Of a stretch of 64,000 nucleotides of DNA, positions 25,663 through 34,162 are shown in pieces (position 1 is the stretch's first letter; each line of letters begins with the position of its first letter). Both the position numbers and the translations under genes were made by a program. Under the pieces are notes generated by a model. The model saw nothing but the letters and a program-made list of their open reading frames with translations. It had not been told where the DNA came from and made no database searches. The stretch comes from Streptomyces amritsarensis (GTDB lineage Bacteria; Actinomycetota; Actinomycetes; Streptomycetales; Streptomycetaceae): contig NZ_MQUR01000008.1 in assembly GCF_001953875.1 (NCBI RefSeq), positions 1 to 64,000 on the forward strand, written 5' to 3'.

Positions 25663-26574
25663 ATGACGCCTGACTCCACTCCCGAACGGCGCTACGCACG
25701 CGCCATGGCCAGCCTCCGCGGGCTGGCGCTGGGTGACGCCCTGGGCTCCCAGTACTTCGTCCCCGTGAACTACCCGCTGCTCAAGCGGCGCGAGCTGCCG
25801 TCCGGCACCGAGACGTGGCAGTGGACCGACGACACCGAGATGGCCTGCTCGGTGGTGGCCGTGCTGGCCGGGCACGGGCGGATCGACCAGGACGCACTCG
25901 CGAGCTCCTTCGCCCACCACCACGACTTCGACCGGGGCTACGGGCCCGCGGTGAACCGGATGCTGCGTCTGGTGCGGGAGGGCGGGGACTGGCGCACGCT
26001 GGCCGCCGAACTGTTCAACGGGCAGGGCTCGTGGGGAAACGGCGCCGCCATGCGGATCGCGCCGCTGGGCGCCTGGTACGCCGACGACCCGGAGCAGGCC
26101 ACCCACCAGGCGGAGATCTCCGCCTACACGACCCACCAGCACCGCGAAGCCGTGTGCGGGGCGATGGCCGTCGCCGCGGCGGCCGCACTGGCCGCCGGTA
26201 CGGACGCCCCGCCGAAGGCGGCCGATCTGCTGGACGGGGTGATTGCCCTCGTGCCGCGCAGTGCGGTCGGCGCCGGGCTGCGGCGCGCCCGGGACATGCT
26301 GGACTACGGCGACGCGACCACCGTCGCCGCCGTGCTGGGCTGCGGGCGGCGTACGAGCGCCCACGACACCGTGCCGTTCGCCCTGTGGTCGGCGGCGCGG
26401 GCGCTGGACGACTACGAGCGGGCGTTCTGGACCACCGCGCAGGTGGGTGGGGACGTCGACACGACCTGCGCGATCGTCGGCGGCGTACTCGGCGCGCGCG
26501 GCGACGCGGTGCTGCCGACCGAGTGGCTGGCGCGCACCGAAGCGCTGCCGGCGTGGCTGCCGGAGACGGCGTAG
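25663..26574 (+). CDS. ADP-ribosylglycohydrolase family protein
   Basis: A 303-residue all-helical ADP-ribosylglycohydrolase, which removes ADP-ribose from proteins or related ligands using two magnesium ions. Metal-binding motifs are present: LALGDALGSQYF, QWTDDTEMACSVV, NGAAMRIAPLGAWY and QVGGDVDTTCAIVGGVLGARGD. I start it at ATG 25663. TAGAGT at 25649-25654, overlapping the stop of the phosphatase gene, could be a -10 element, and GAGTGG a weak ribosome site. DraG-type activity is inferred from the motifs. The target is unknown. Confidence 0.87.
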   Translation: MTPDSTPERRYARAMASLRGLALGDALGSQYFVPVNYPLLKRRELPSGTETWQWTDDTEMACSVVAVLAGHGRIDQDALASSFAHHHDFDRGYGPAVNRMLRLVREGGDWRTLAAELFNGQGSWGNGAAMRIAPLGAWYADDPEQATHQAEISAYTTHQHREAVCGAMAVAAAAALAAGTDAPPKAADLLDGVIALVPRSAVGAGLRRARDMLDYGDATTVAAVLGCGRRTSAHDTVPFALWSAARALDDYERAFWTTAQVGGDVDTTCAIVGGVLGARGDAVLPTEWLARTEALPAWLPETA

Positions 26575-26670
26575 CCTCCACTCCCGGTGCGCGCCCGAAG
26601 TGCCGTCCGTGCAGGGCAGGTGAGCCGCTGCCGATTGTCACGGTCCTGCCACAGCGGGCTTTTGATCCTG

Positions 26671-26699
26671 TTCAAAACTTGGTGTCGTCGCCCTACTCT
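26671..26699 (+). promoter_or_regulatory. Probable promoter of the DUF4173 gene
   Basis: TTCAAA (26671-26676) and TACTCT (26694-26699) are separated by 17 bp and lie in an AT-rich patch about 57 bp before the ATG. The transcript would carry the strong AGGGGAGGG ribosome site. Confidence 0.5.
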
Positions 26700-26755
26700 G
26701 TCCTCATCGCCGCCCCAACCTGATCGCCGGGGCGGCCGACAGGGGAGGGAACCCG

Positions 26756-28474
26756 ATGTCAGAGAACACCGGCGGGGCGCACGAAGCCCGGCCCGAGGCG
26801 GCGGCCGACGCGGAGCCGGCGGCAGCGGATTCACCCGGAGGTCCGGCTGCGGCCGGGAGCCGGCCCGCCACCGCGGCCGGGCCCCAGACGGGTGCCCACA
26901 CCGGCGGGCCCACCTCGCAGCAGCAGTACGCGCACCAGCACCAGCAACCGCGTCCGTGGGGACCGCCGCCGCCGAAGTCGCCCGCGAAGCCCTCCTGGGC
27001 GACAGTGGTGCGCCCCGCCGAGGCCGCTCCCGTCCGGACCGCCACCCTCGTCGCCGTCCTCGGGTCCGCGCTCGCCGCCGCGCTCCTCCTGGCCGACGGC
27101 ATGGGCCCCGGCCTGCTCCTCGCGGTGGTGCCCGCCGTCGTCGCCGCGTACGTCGCCGCCCGCGCGGCCGGCCGTACGGCCCGGCCCTGGACGCTGGCCT
27201 GGGTGATCGGCTGCCTCGCGCTCCTCGCGATACCCGCCCTGCGCGACTCCGCCTGGCCGTCCACGCTCGCGATCCTGTCCGCCCTGCTGCTGGGTGCGCT
27301 CGCCCTCCACGGCAGCCGTACCTGGCCCGGGGTCTTCCTCAGCCCGCTCGGCTTCATCGACTCCACCGTGTCCGGCACCGCCTGGATCTTCAAGGGGCTG
27401 CGCTCGCGCGGCGGGGTCGGCAAGGACCGCTGGCTGCCCGTCGCCAAGGCGGCCGCCGTGGCGGTGGCCCTGCTCCTGCTCTTCGGTGCGCTGTTCGCCT
27501 CCGCGGACGCGGCCTTCGCCGATCTCCTCGGCGGACTGACACCCGACGTGTCGGTGGAGGACGGGCCGATCCGGTTGATGCTCTTCGTCCTCGGCGCGGT
27601 GATCGCCATCGCAGCGGCCCGCACTGCAGCCGCCCCGCTGCGCTGGGACCGGATCCGGACGACCCCCGGCACGCCGCGCTCCCGGGTCGAATGGGCGCTT
27701 CCGCTCATCGTGCTCAACCTGCTCTTCGCCGGTTTCAACGCCGTCCAACTGGCCGTCCTGTTCGGCGGCTACAGCAAGGTCCTGGAAAGCACCGGCCTCA
27801 GCTACGCCGAGTACGCCCGCCAGGGGTTCTGGCAACTGCTCTGGGCCACCCTGCTCACCCTCGCGGTGATAGCGCTCGCCCTGCGCTGGGCCCCGCGCTC
27901 CGGGGCGGGCGACCGACGCTTCGTCCGGATCGTCCTCGGAGCCCTGTGCGCGCTGACGCTCGTCGTCGTCGCGGCCGCGCTGCGCCGCATGGACCTCTAC
28001 GTGGACGCGTACGGGCTGACCAGGCTGCGGGTCTCGGTGGCCGCGATGGAGCTGTGGCTCGGGCTGGTCATCGTACTGATCATGGCGGCCGGGGTGTTCG
28101 GCGCGCGCTGGCTGCCGCGGGCGGTCGCGGGCAGCTCCGCCGCGGCGGTCCTGGCCTTCGGCCTGCTGTCGCCGGACGGGATGGTCGCCGAGCGGAACGT
28201 CGCCCGCTTCGAGAAGGACGGGAAGATCGACCTGGCCTACTTCCAGTCCTTGTCGGCGGACGCGGTCCCCGCCCTGGACCGGCTGCCCGAGCCCCAGAGG
28301 TCCTGCGCCCTGCACGGGATCAACGACGACATGTCCGGGGCCGGCGACGTCCCCTGGTACGCGGTGAGCATGGGCGAGTACCGGGCCCGGCAGATCCTGC
28401 GCGAACGCCCGGTGACGGCGTCGTACGAGGCCTGCTCGCGCCTGGGCGCCTTCGGCAGCCGCATCGAGTACTAG
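26756..28474 (+). CDS. DUF4153/DUF4173 family multispan membrane protein
   Basis: A 572-residue integral membrane protein. The first 80 residues are a hydrophilic Pro/Gln/Ala-rich leader with a QQQYAHQHQQ run. About ten to twelve hydrophobic segments follow, then a C-terminal extracytoplasmic-like domain. MDLYVDAYGLTRLRV and VARFEKDGKIDLAYFQSL are the conserved marks of the DUF4173 group, whose function is unknown. AGGGGAGGG lies before the ATG. It stands alone between the glycohydrolase and acetyltransferase genes. Confidence 0.8.
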   Translation: MSENTGGAHEARPEAAADAEPAAADSPGGPAAAGSRPATAAGPQTGAHTGGPTSQQQYAHQHQQPRPWGPPPPKSPAKPSWATVVRPAEAAPVRTATLVAVLGSALAAALLLADGMGPGLLLAVVPAVVAAYVAARAAGRTARPWTLAWVIGCLALLAIPALRDSAWPSTLAILSALLLGALALHGSRTWPGVFLSPLGFIDSTVSGTAWIFKGLRSRGGVGKDRWLPVAKAAAVAVALLLLFGALFASADAAFADLLGGLTPDVSVEDGPIRLMLFVLGAVIAIAAARTAAAPLRWDRIRTTPGTPRSRVEWALPLIVLNLLFAGFNAVQLAVLFGGYSKVLESTGLSYAEYARQGFWQLLWATLLTLAVIALALRWAPRSGAGDRRFVRIVLGALCALTLVVVAAALRRMDLYVDAYGLTRLRVSVAAMELWLGLVIVLIMAAGVFGARWLPRAVAGSSAAAVLAFGLLSPDGMVAERNVARFEKDGKIDLAYFQSLSADAVPALDRLPEPQRSCALHGINDDMSGAGDVPWYAVSMGEYRARQILRERPVTASYEACSRLGAFGSRIEY

Positions 28475-28613
28475 ATGATCGATTCCAAGGGTCGGTGATC
28501 GTACGAGGTGAGCGAGCGGAGGGTGTCGTGTCCGGTGTGGTCGTTGTGCCGGATCACAGACCTTGGACACCCTCGTTGTCGTCTCTGCAGGCGCCCCTCG
28601 AAAGGACCGTGGC

Positions 28614-29156
28614 ATGTCCAGCGACCGTCTCATGCGCATCCACAGCGCAGAGTTTCAAGCCATGGCCGAGAGGGTCCTGCGGGTCACCGAGCTCACCTCC
28701 CGCCTGAACGCCCTGCCTTTCGAAGACGAAGGGGGCAAGGCGGAGCTGTTCGGACAGATCCTCGGCAAGCCACTGCCGCCGAGAGTCACGATCTATCCAC
28801 CCTTCTACACGGACCACGGCCTGAACCTCGACCTCGCCGATCGCGTCTTCATCAACCAGAACTGCACGTTCCTGGACTACGCCGGCATCCGGCTCGGCGA
28901 GCGCGTGATGATCGGACCGAAGGTCACGTTCATCACCAGCGGCCACCCGGTTGATCCCGAGGAGCGGCGGCTGTACCTCACCGGCGCTCCCATCGACGTC
29001 GCGGAGAACGTGTGGATCGGTGCCGGTGCCACGATCCTGCCCGGCGTCAGTATCGGCCGTGATGCCGTGGTCGCCGCCGGTGCGGTTGTGGCCGATGACG
29101 TTCCGCCGGCAAGCCTGGTGACCGGTGGTAAGGCAGCCGTGCGCCGGCAGTGGTGA
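28614..29156 (+). CDS. Hexapeptide-repeat sugar O-acetyltransferase (LacA/Maa-like)
   Basis: A 180-residue acyltransferase of the maltose/galactoside acetyltransferase group. It has the N-terminal Mac helix region, then left-handed beta-helix repeats: FINQNCTFLDYAGIRLGERV, ENVWIGAGATILPGVSIG and GRDAVVAAGAVVADDVPP. The catalytic His lies in the TSGHPVDPEER motif. GAAAGGA precedes the ATG. It transfers acetyl from CoA to a sugar or similar acceptor that cannot be identified. It is convergent with the MFS pseudogene. Confidence 0.85.
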   Translation: MSSDRLMRIHSAEFQAMAERVLRVTELTSRLNALPFEDEGGKAELFGQILGKPLPPRVTIYPPFYTDHGLNLDLADRVFINQNCTFLDYAGIRLGERVMIGPKVTFITSGHPVDPEERRLYLTGAPIDVAENVWIGAGATILPGVSIGRDAVVAAGAVVADDVPPASLVTGGKAAVRRQW

Positions 29157-29216
29157 CGACCCCGTCGCAGGCCGCACCCCCGTCTACCGGGCACTGCGGG
29201 GCACCGACCGGTCGGG

Positions 29217-29247
29217 CCGGGCCCGGGACACCGTCTCCCGGCCCCGG
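29217..29247. terminator. Hairpin between the acetyltransferase gene and the MFS pseudogene
   Basis: A 12-bp stem with one mismatch (29217-29228 with 29236-29247) and a 7-nt loop, between convergent genes. Confidence 0.55.
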
Positions 29248-29272
29248 CCCCGGCCCCCGTCGCGGGAGCCGG

Positions 29273-30803
29273 TCAGGCGGCCGGACCGGCCTTCGCGGCG
29301 GCGCCGGCCAGGGCCTCCAGGTCGCTCTTGCGCACGCGGATCACCAGTACGGCGGTGGCCAGGGCGAGGCCGGCCATCGCCACTGCGGCCATGAACGAGG
29401 TGGAGATCCCCTGGGCGAGGACGAGGTCCCCCCAGGGGTCGGGCAGCCGGCCGGTCTCCTGGAAGGCGGCCGCGGTCTGGGGATCCGCCTGGGCCAGGAA
29501 GGCCGGGACCTGCTGGGTGGCCTCCTCGCGGCTGGCCGTGCCGAAGACGGTGACGAGGATGGACAGGCCGAGCGAGCCGCCGACCTGCTGGCGCCCCGGC
29601 CTCCTTCGGGGCCACCCCCGAGACGGCGGTCAGGGTCAGCGTCACGAAGTTCAGACCCATGCCGAAGCCGAACAGCAGCATCGGCCCGAGTACGCCGGAG
29701 AGGTAGGAGCTGTCGGTCCGCAGGAGGGCCAGCCACGCCAGCCCGGTGCCGGTGAGCGCGGACCCGGTGACCATGAAGGGCTTGGGGCCGAAGCGCGGCA
29801 GGAAGCGCTGCGAGAGGCCGGCGGCCGTGACGATGGCGACCGTGACAGGCAGGAAGCCCAGGCCCGACTGGATCGGCGAGAAGCCCAGTACGTTCTGCAC
29901 GAACTGGACGATGAAGAAGAACATGCCGAACATCGCCGCGGCGAGGCCGAGCATGATCACGTAGGTTCCGGTGCGGTTGCGGTCGGCGAACATCCGCAGC
30001 GGGATGATCGGCTCGCGGGCCTGCGACTCGATGCCGACGAAGAGCGCCAGCAGGACCAGGGCGGCGGCGAACGACCCGAGGGTGAGCGGGTCGCGCCAGC
30101 CCTCCTCCGAGGCGCGGATGAAGCCGTAGACGAGCGAGGCCATGCCGCCGGTGGAGGTGAGGGCTCCGGCGATGTCGAACCGGCCGGGGTGGCGTGCGGA
30201 CTCGCTGATGTAGAGCGGGGTGAGCACGGCGATCAGAACGCCGATCGGCACGTTGACGAAGAGCACCCACCGCCAGTCGAGCCACTCGGTCAGCATGCCG
30301 CCCGCCAGCAGGCCGATCGCGCCGCCGCCCGCGGAGACGGCGGCGAACACCCCGAACGCCCGGTTGCGCTCGGGGCCTTCGGCGAACGTCGTCGTGATCA
30401 GGGCGAGCGAGGTCGGGGAGGCTATCGCCCCGCCGACCCCCTGGAGGGCCCGGGCGGCCAGCAGCTGCCACGGTTCCTGGGCGAAACCGCCGAGGAGCGA
30501 GGCCAGCGTGAAGAGCAGGATTCCGGCCAGGAACACCCGGCGCCGGCCGAGGATGTCGCCGGCCCGGCCGCCGAGCAGCAGCAGTCCGCCGAAGGTGAGG
30601 GTGTAGGCGCTGAGCACCCAGGAGAGGTCGGTGGTGCTGAAGTCGAGGGCGGTCTGGATGTGCGGGAGCGCGATGTTCACGATGGTCGCGTCGAGGACGA
30701 CCATGAGCTGGCAGGCGGCGATGACGGCGAGCGCCACGCCGGGGCGTCCCTCCCGGCGCGCCGCCCCCGGTATCCGGGGCGCGGCGAGGTGAGAGCTTGT
30801 CAC
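29273..30803 (-). pseudogene. DHA2-type MFS multidrug exporter, frameshifted near the C-terminus
   Basis: It reads as a 14-helix EmrB/QacA exporter from the GTG at 30803 (GGGGGGAT upstream): LDATIVNIALPHIQ, GGRAGDILGRRRVF and ALQGVGGAIASPTSL are typical. At about 29599 the frame breaks. After KEAGA the residues become basic nonsense, while another minus frame resumes with QQVGGSLGLSILVTVFGTA and runs to a normal end at 29273. The expected ASGLLNVG is missing, so about 23 nt appear deleted. Helices 13-14 are lost unless the ribosome shifts. It is divergent from a TetR regulator across two operators. Confidence 0.82.
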
Positions 30804-30824
30804 TGAGGATCCCCCCAAAGTGAA

Positions 30825-30848
30825 ATAGTGAACGTAGTCGTTCACTAT
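30825..30848. promoter_or_regulatory. Probable TetR operator 1
   Basis: An inverted repeat with 10-bp arms, ATAGTGAACG (30825-30834) and CGTTCACTAT (30839-30848), and a 4-bp centre. It lies just upstream of the MFS gene start and shares the core TAGTGAACG with operator 2. Confidence 0.82.
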
Positions 30849-30869
30849 GGGATCCACGGTAGGAGCGGA

Positions 30870-30897
30870 CCTTAGTGAACGCAAGCGTTCACTAAGG
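30870..30897. promoter_or_regulatory. Probable TetR operator 2
   Basis: A perfect inverted repeat with 13-bp arms, CCTTAGTGAACGC (30870-30882) and GCGTTCACTAAGG (30885-30897), and a 2-bp centre. It lies 50 bp before the regulator gene. The minus-strand TTGCGT within it and TACCGT 17 bp on could be the exporter's promoter. Confidence 0.85.
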
Positions 30898-30946
30898 CTG
30901 AAAAAGTATGCATGGTCGGCGTCTCGGGCCGGTCGGAGGTGGGGAG

Positions 30947-31549
30947 ATGATGGGTTCGCGCTGGTCACCGGCGCCGCCGGGGCGCAGGCGGGGCCCCGAA
31001 CTCGAACGGGCGATTCTCGACGCGGCGTTGGAGCAGCTGAGTACGGTCGGCTGGAACGCGCTGACCATGGAGGGGGTCGCGACCGGGGCGCAGACCGGGA
31101 AGGCCGCGCTCTATCGGCGCTGGCCCTCGAAGGCGGACCTCGTGGCCGACGCGCTGCGCAGCGGTCTGCCGGAGATCGGTGAGATTCCCGACTCCGGCTC
31201 GATCCGCGAGGACCTCCTCCTGCTCTGTGGGCGCACGAGGGGCGTGATGTACTCGCGTGCCGGGCAGGCCCTCTGGTCGGTGCTTCACGAATGCGATCAC
31301 ATGACCGGGGAGCGGTTCCGTGGGGTCATCTGGTCCGGGCTTCAAGAGCCTGCCCAGCGCCTGATCAGGGAGCTTGTCCTGCGTGGAATCGAGCGGGGGG
31401 ACGTGAGACCGGACGCGACTGGTCCGTTTGTCGTGGATGTCATTCCGGCGATGCTGATGTACCGCGCCAAGGTGTGCGGAAGCGAATGGGGGGATGCCGA
31501 CATCGCCGAGTTGATCGACGAGGTGATGGTGCCGCTGCTCAGGGTGTGA
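30947..31549 (+). CDS. TetR-family repressor, probable regulator of the adjacent MFS gene
   Basis: A 200-residue TetR-type regulator. The N-terminal helix-turn-helix is visible in [20 protein letters not shown] near residues 36-55, followed by an all-helical ligand-binding domain with no recognised ligand type. GGAGGT lies 6 nt before the ATG at 30947; another ATG is adjacent and one at 30908 is less well supported. It is divergent from the exporter pseudogene, and the two inverted repeats between them are its probable sites. If the exporter is dead, this repressor may be a leftover. Confidence 0.88.
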   Translation: MMGSRWSPAPPGRRRGPELERAILDAALEQLSTVGWNALTMEGVATGAQTGKAALYRRWPSKADLVADALRSGLPEIGEIPDSGSIREDLLLLCGRTRGVMYSRAGQALWSVLHECDHMTGERFRGVIWSGLQEPAQRLIRELVLRGIERGDVRPDATGPFVVDVIPAMLMYRAKVCGSEWGDADIAELIDEVMVPLLRV

Positions 31550-31664
31550 GACGGGGAGGGGCGGCGGCGGCCGGGGCGGCGCGCGGCACGTGGCCGATCG
31601 CATGCCGGTCGGAACCGGGCGGGGGTGTGCACTGGGCTCGGGGCGGCGTAACCTTGCTGGCGCC

Positions 31665-32375
31665 ATGCCGTACGAAGCACCCACCCACACCGTCGAGCGC
31701 TCCCTCCGTGCAACCACCGGCGCCAAGGTCATCGCCGGGGTAGACGAAGTCGGACGAGGGGCCTGGGCCGGTCCCGTCACCGTGTGTGCGGCGATCACGG
31801 GCCTGCGCCGCCCCCCTGCCGGACTCACCGACTCCAAACTGCTCACCCCCAAGCGGCGCGACGCCCTGCTCGACGTCCTGGAGGGCTGGGTGACCGCGTA
31901 CGCGCTCGGGCACTCCACGCCCGAGGAGATCGACGAACTGGGCATGACGGCCGCCCTGCGGCTCGCGGCCGAGCGCGCGCTGGAAGCCCTGCCGGTGCGG
32001 CCCGACGCGGTGATACTCGACGGCAAGCACGACTATCTCGGCCCGCCCTGGCGGGTTCGTACGGTGATCAAGGGCGACCAGTCCTGCGTCGCCGTCGCCG
32101 CGGCTTCGGTCATCGCCAAGGTCCGACGCGACCGCATGATGGCCGAACTCGGCGAACAGGGCGCCGGAATCGAGGACTTCGCTTTCGCCGCCAACGCCGG
32201 ATACCCCTCGCCCGTGCACCGGGCGGCCCTTGAGGAGCGGGGACCCACCCCCTACCACCGGCTCTCGTGGTCGTATCTCGACGCGCTGCCCCGATGGCGC
32301 CACCTGAAGAAGGTGCGCCGCAGCGAGGAGTCGATGGAGCTGGAAAACGGAGGCCAACTCGGCTTCGATTTCTGA
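31665..32375 (+). CDS. rnhB: Ribonuclease HII
   Basis: A 236-residue RNase HII that cuts the RNA strand of RNA-DNA hybrids and removes single ribonucleotides from DNA. The catalytic set is visible: [14 protein letters not shown] (Asp-Glu), [12 protein letters not shown] and [16 protein letters not shown] with its conserved serine and lysine. The ATG at 31665 gives a normal length; the earlier in-frame ATG adds a non-conserved stretch. TAACCT at 31649-31654, 10 nt before the ATG, may be a -10 element, as no Shine-Dalgarno sequence is present. Confidence 0.93.
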   Translation: MPYEAPTHTVERSLRATTGAKVIAGVDEVGRGAWAGPVTVCAAITGLRRPPAGLTDSKLLTPKRRDALLDVLEGWVTAYALGHSTPEEIDELGMTAALRLAAERALEALPVRPDAVILDGKHDYLGPPWRVRTVIKGDQSCVAVAAASVIAKVRRDRMMAELGEQGAGIEDFAFAANAGYPSPVHRAALEERGPTPYHRLSWSYLDALPRWRHLKKVRRSEESMELENGGQLGFDF

Positions 32376-32395
32376 TCGCACCCATGTGCCACCGG

Positions 32396-32414
32396 CCGGT
32401 ACGTTTCGTACCGG
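32396..32414. repeat. Hairpin at the end of rnhB
   Basis: CCGGTACG (32396-32403) and CGTACCGG (32407-32414) form an 8-bp stem with a TTT loop just after rnhB. It overlaps the GTG chosen for the next gene, so it could be a weak terminator or limit initiation there. Confidence 0.4.
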
Positions 32415-33073
32415 TGTTTGATAGATGTCAACTCACGCCTCTCACCCCCGCCATCGAGGAGCCTCAGATTCACGAGAGTGCCCAGGGTCCCCGCGTCACG
32501 CCGGCCGCGAGCCGCACCGCGCAGACCCCCCGCCCCGTACCTGGTCCGCGTCCCGCCGCAGTCCCGCGGCCCGGTCGCCCCGGTCCCGCCCGGCCCGCAC
32601 CCCCCGCGCAGCGCGCGGCGCAGGCCACTGCCGGACCCGTTCCCGCAGCCCCTGCTCCCACCGCACCGTCCGTCTCCGCGGCGGTGCCGCAGATCCAGCT
32701 GATCCCGGCGTCCGCCGAGGGTGCGCTGGACGCGGCCGAAGAGGCCGTGGACCTGCTGCTCGACACCGGGCGCGCGCCCGGCGACATCCTGGTGCTCACC
32801 ACCGGCGACCCGCACCCGTGGGCCGCCCACGAGCTCTCCTTCGGCGAGGCCGCGTACTGGGCCCTGCACGACGCCGGGGACGACGTCTTCTACGCGGACG
32901 CGTCGCAGGTCGAGCGCGCCGCCGGGCGCCCCGTCGTGGTCTTCGCGGTCAACGGCGGTCCGGTCGGCACCGTCGCGGACTCCCTGCCGGTCGCGCTCAC
33001 CCGGGCGGGTGCGCTGCTGATCGTGTGCGGAGACCCGCAGCAGATCAACTCCGTTCTGGGTGCGGGCGTCTGA
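32414..33073 (+). CDS. Pro/Ala-rich protein with a conserved alpha/beta C-terminal half, unknown function
   Basis: A 219-residue protein from the GTG at 32414. The start is uncertain: an ATG at 32384 is in frame, and neither has a ribosome site. Residues 25-90 or so are Pro/Ala/Arg-rich and probably disordered. The remaining 125 or so look globular, with QIQLIPASAEGALDAAEEAV, DILVLTTGDPHPWAAHEL and LLIVCGDPQQINSVL. The DPHPWAAHE and CGDPQQ motifs recall the end of superfamily-1 helicase or UvrD-like domains, but no Walker motif is present. I do not assign a function. Confidence 0.6.
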   Translation: MFDRCQLTPLTPAIEEPQIHESAQGPRVTPAASRTAQTPRPVPGPRPAAVPRPGRPGPARPAPPAQRAAQATAGPVPAAPAPTAPSVSAAVPQIQLIPASAEGALDAAEEAVDLLLDTGRAPGDILVLTTGDPHPWAAHELSFGEAAYWALHDAGDDVFYADASQVERAAGRPVVVFAVNGGPVGTVADSLPVALTRAGALLIVCGDPQQINSVLGAGV

Positions 33074-33216
33074 CGCCCTGTACCCCGGCACGGGCGAGGG
33101 GCGGGGCGGGCGCTGAGCCGGCCCCGCTGCAGCCCGGGCCGACCGGGCCGGGACCGGGGCGGAGCCTCGAGCCGCGGCCCGAGTCGACGTCCGCGCGGGC
33201 ACCCGAGGCCTGATCC

Positions 33217-33244
33217 GCCGTACGCCCCGTTGCGGGTGTACGGC
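33217..33244. terminator. Hairpin between convergent genes
   Basis: An 11-bp stem containing one G-U pair, from GCCGTAC (33217-33223) to GTACGGC (33238-33244). It lies in the 244-bp gap between convergent genes; I see nothing else there. Confidence 0.55.
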
Positions 33245-33317
33245 CATGAGGCCTGACCGGGAACGGGCTCCGTGCCGTAACCGAGAGGTGAACGGGGCCG
33301 GGCGCCGGGTGCGGGCC

Positions 33318-33947
33318 TCAGCGGGCGGCGGTCCGGCGCAGGGCCTCGACCGCGCCGCCGCCGGTGTGCAGGGCGAGCGGAGCGAACTCGGCCACCGCGT
33401 CGCCGAGCCGCTGCGGCCGCGAGTCGGAGCTGGGCCGCCGGCCGCCACGGCCTTCGCCCAGCACCTGCCAGCCGTCGCGGGTCAGCGTGATGTACGCGCC
33501 GCAGCGCAGTCCGTGCAGGGTGCAGGCGTCCCGCAGCCCCCACATCCACGCCCCGTCCTCCGGGGTCCACCGCTCGTCGCCCTCGCGGCAGTAGAGCAGG
33601 ACGGCCGTCCGTACCGGGGTCCGCCGCCGCAGGTCGTGCGGGAGGACGCGGCGCAGCCGGGACAGCAGGGCGTTGCGGTACTCCCAGCCGTCGGCCGACG
33701 CGGAGCGCTGCACGAAGGAGGCGCTCGCCACGAGCTGTTCCTCCGGGCCGAGGACGGCGATCACCGCGGTCGAGGGCACCGGACTGTGCCGCGAGTGCAG
33801 CCCGCTGACGACCTCGCGCGGATTGCGCAGCAGGGGAATGCCCGCCGACATCCATTCGGACGGTTCCAGCAGCCTGCCGTGCCGGCTGCCGCCGCCGGTG
33901 GCCGTTGCCAGAGACGAGGTCGAAGGCGGCGTGAATCCGAAGGTCAC
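33318..33947 (-). CDS. Conserved Streptomyces protein of unknown function, faintly JAB/RadC-like
   Basis: A 209-residue protein from a GTG with an excellent GGGAGGA ribosome site 5 nt upstream. No signal peptide or membrane segment. The middle part (AVIAVLGPEEQLVASASF) and the C-terminal RTAVLLYCREGDERWTPEDG with LRDACTLHGLRCGAYITL follow the beta-strand and helix order of the JAB/RadC domain. The zinc-binding HxHPSGDxxPS motif, however, is replaced by CREGDERWTPED, so metalloprotease activity is unlikely. The resemblance is my inference. It lies 215 bp upstream of the recQ-like gene's 3' end, same strand, and is read before it. Confidence 0.6.
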   Translation of the reverse strand: MTFGFTPPSTSSLATATGGGSRHGRLLEPSEWMSAGIPLLRNPREVVSGLHSRHSPVPSTAVIAVLGPEEQLVASASFVQRSASADGWEYRNALLSRLRRVLPHDLRRRTPVRTAVLLYCREGDERWTPEDGAWMWGLRDACTLHGLRCGAYITLTRDGWQVLGEGRGGRRPSSDSRPQRLGDAVAEFAPLALHTGGGAVEALRRTAAR

Positions 33948-34162
33948 GTTCCTCCCTTCGGGTACACGCCCGCGGACGGGCACGGCTGGAGTCGGGGCGC
34001 GCCGCAGCGCGGCCCAGGAGGGTGCCGAGGAGCCGAGCGGGAGCACTCCAATTCTCGCGTGGCTTCCGAGCATGCGGCAACGAGCAATTGACGACGCCGA
34101 CCGGAATTCGCCGGTATGCCGTTCATATCCTTGCCCCGCCACGCCGAGAATGACGCATCGGG

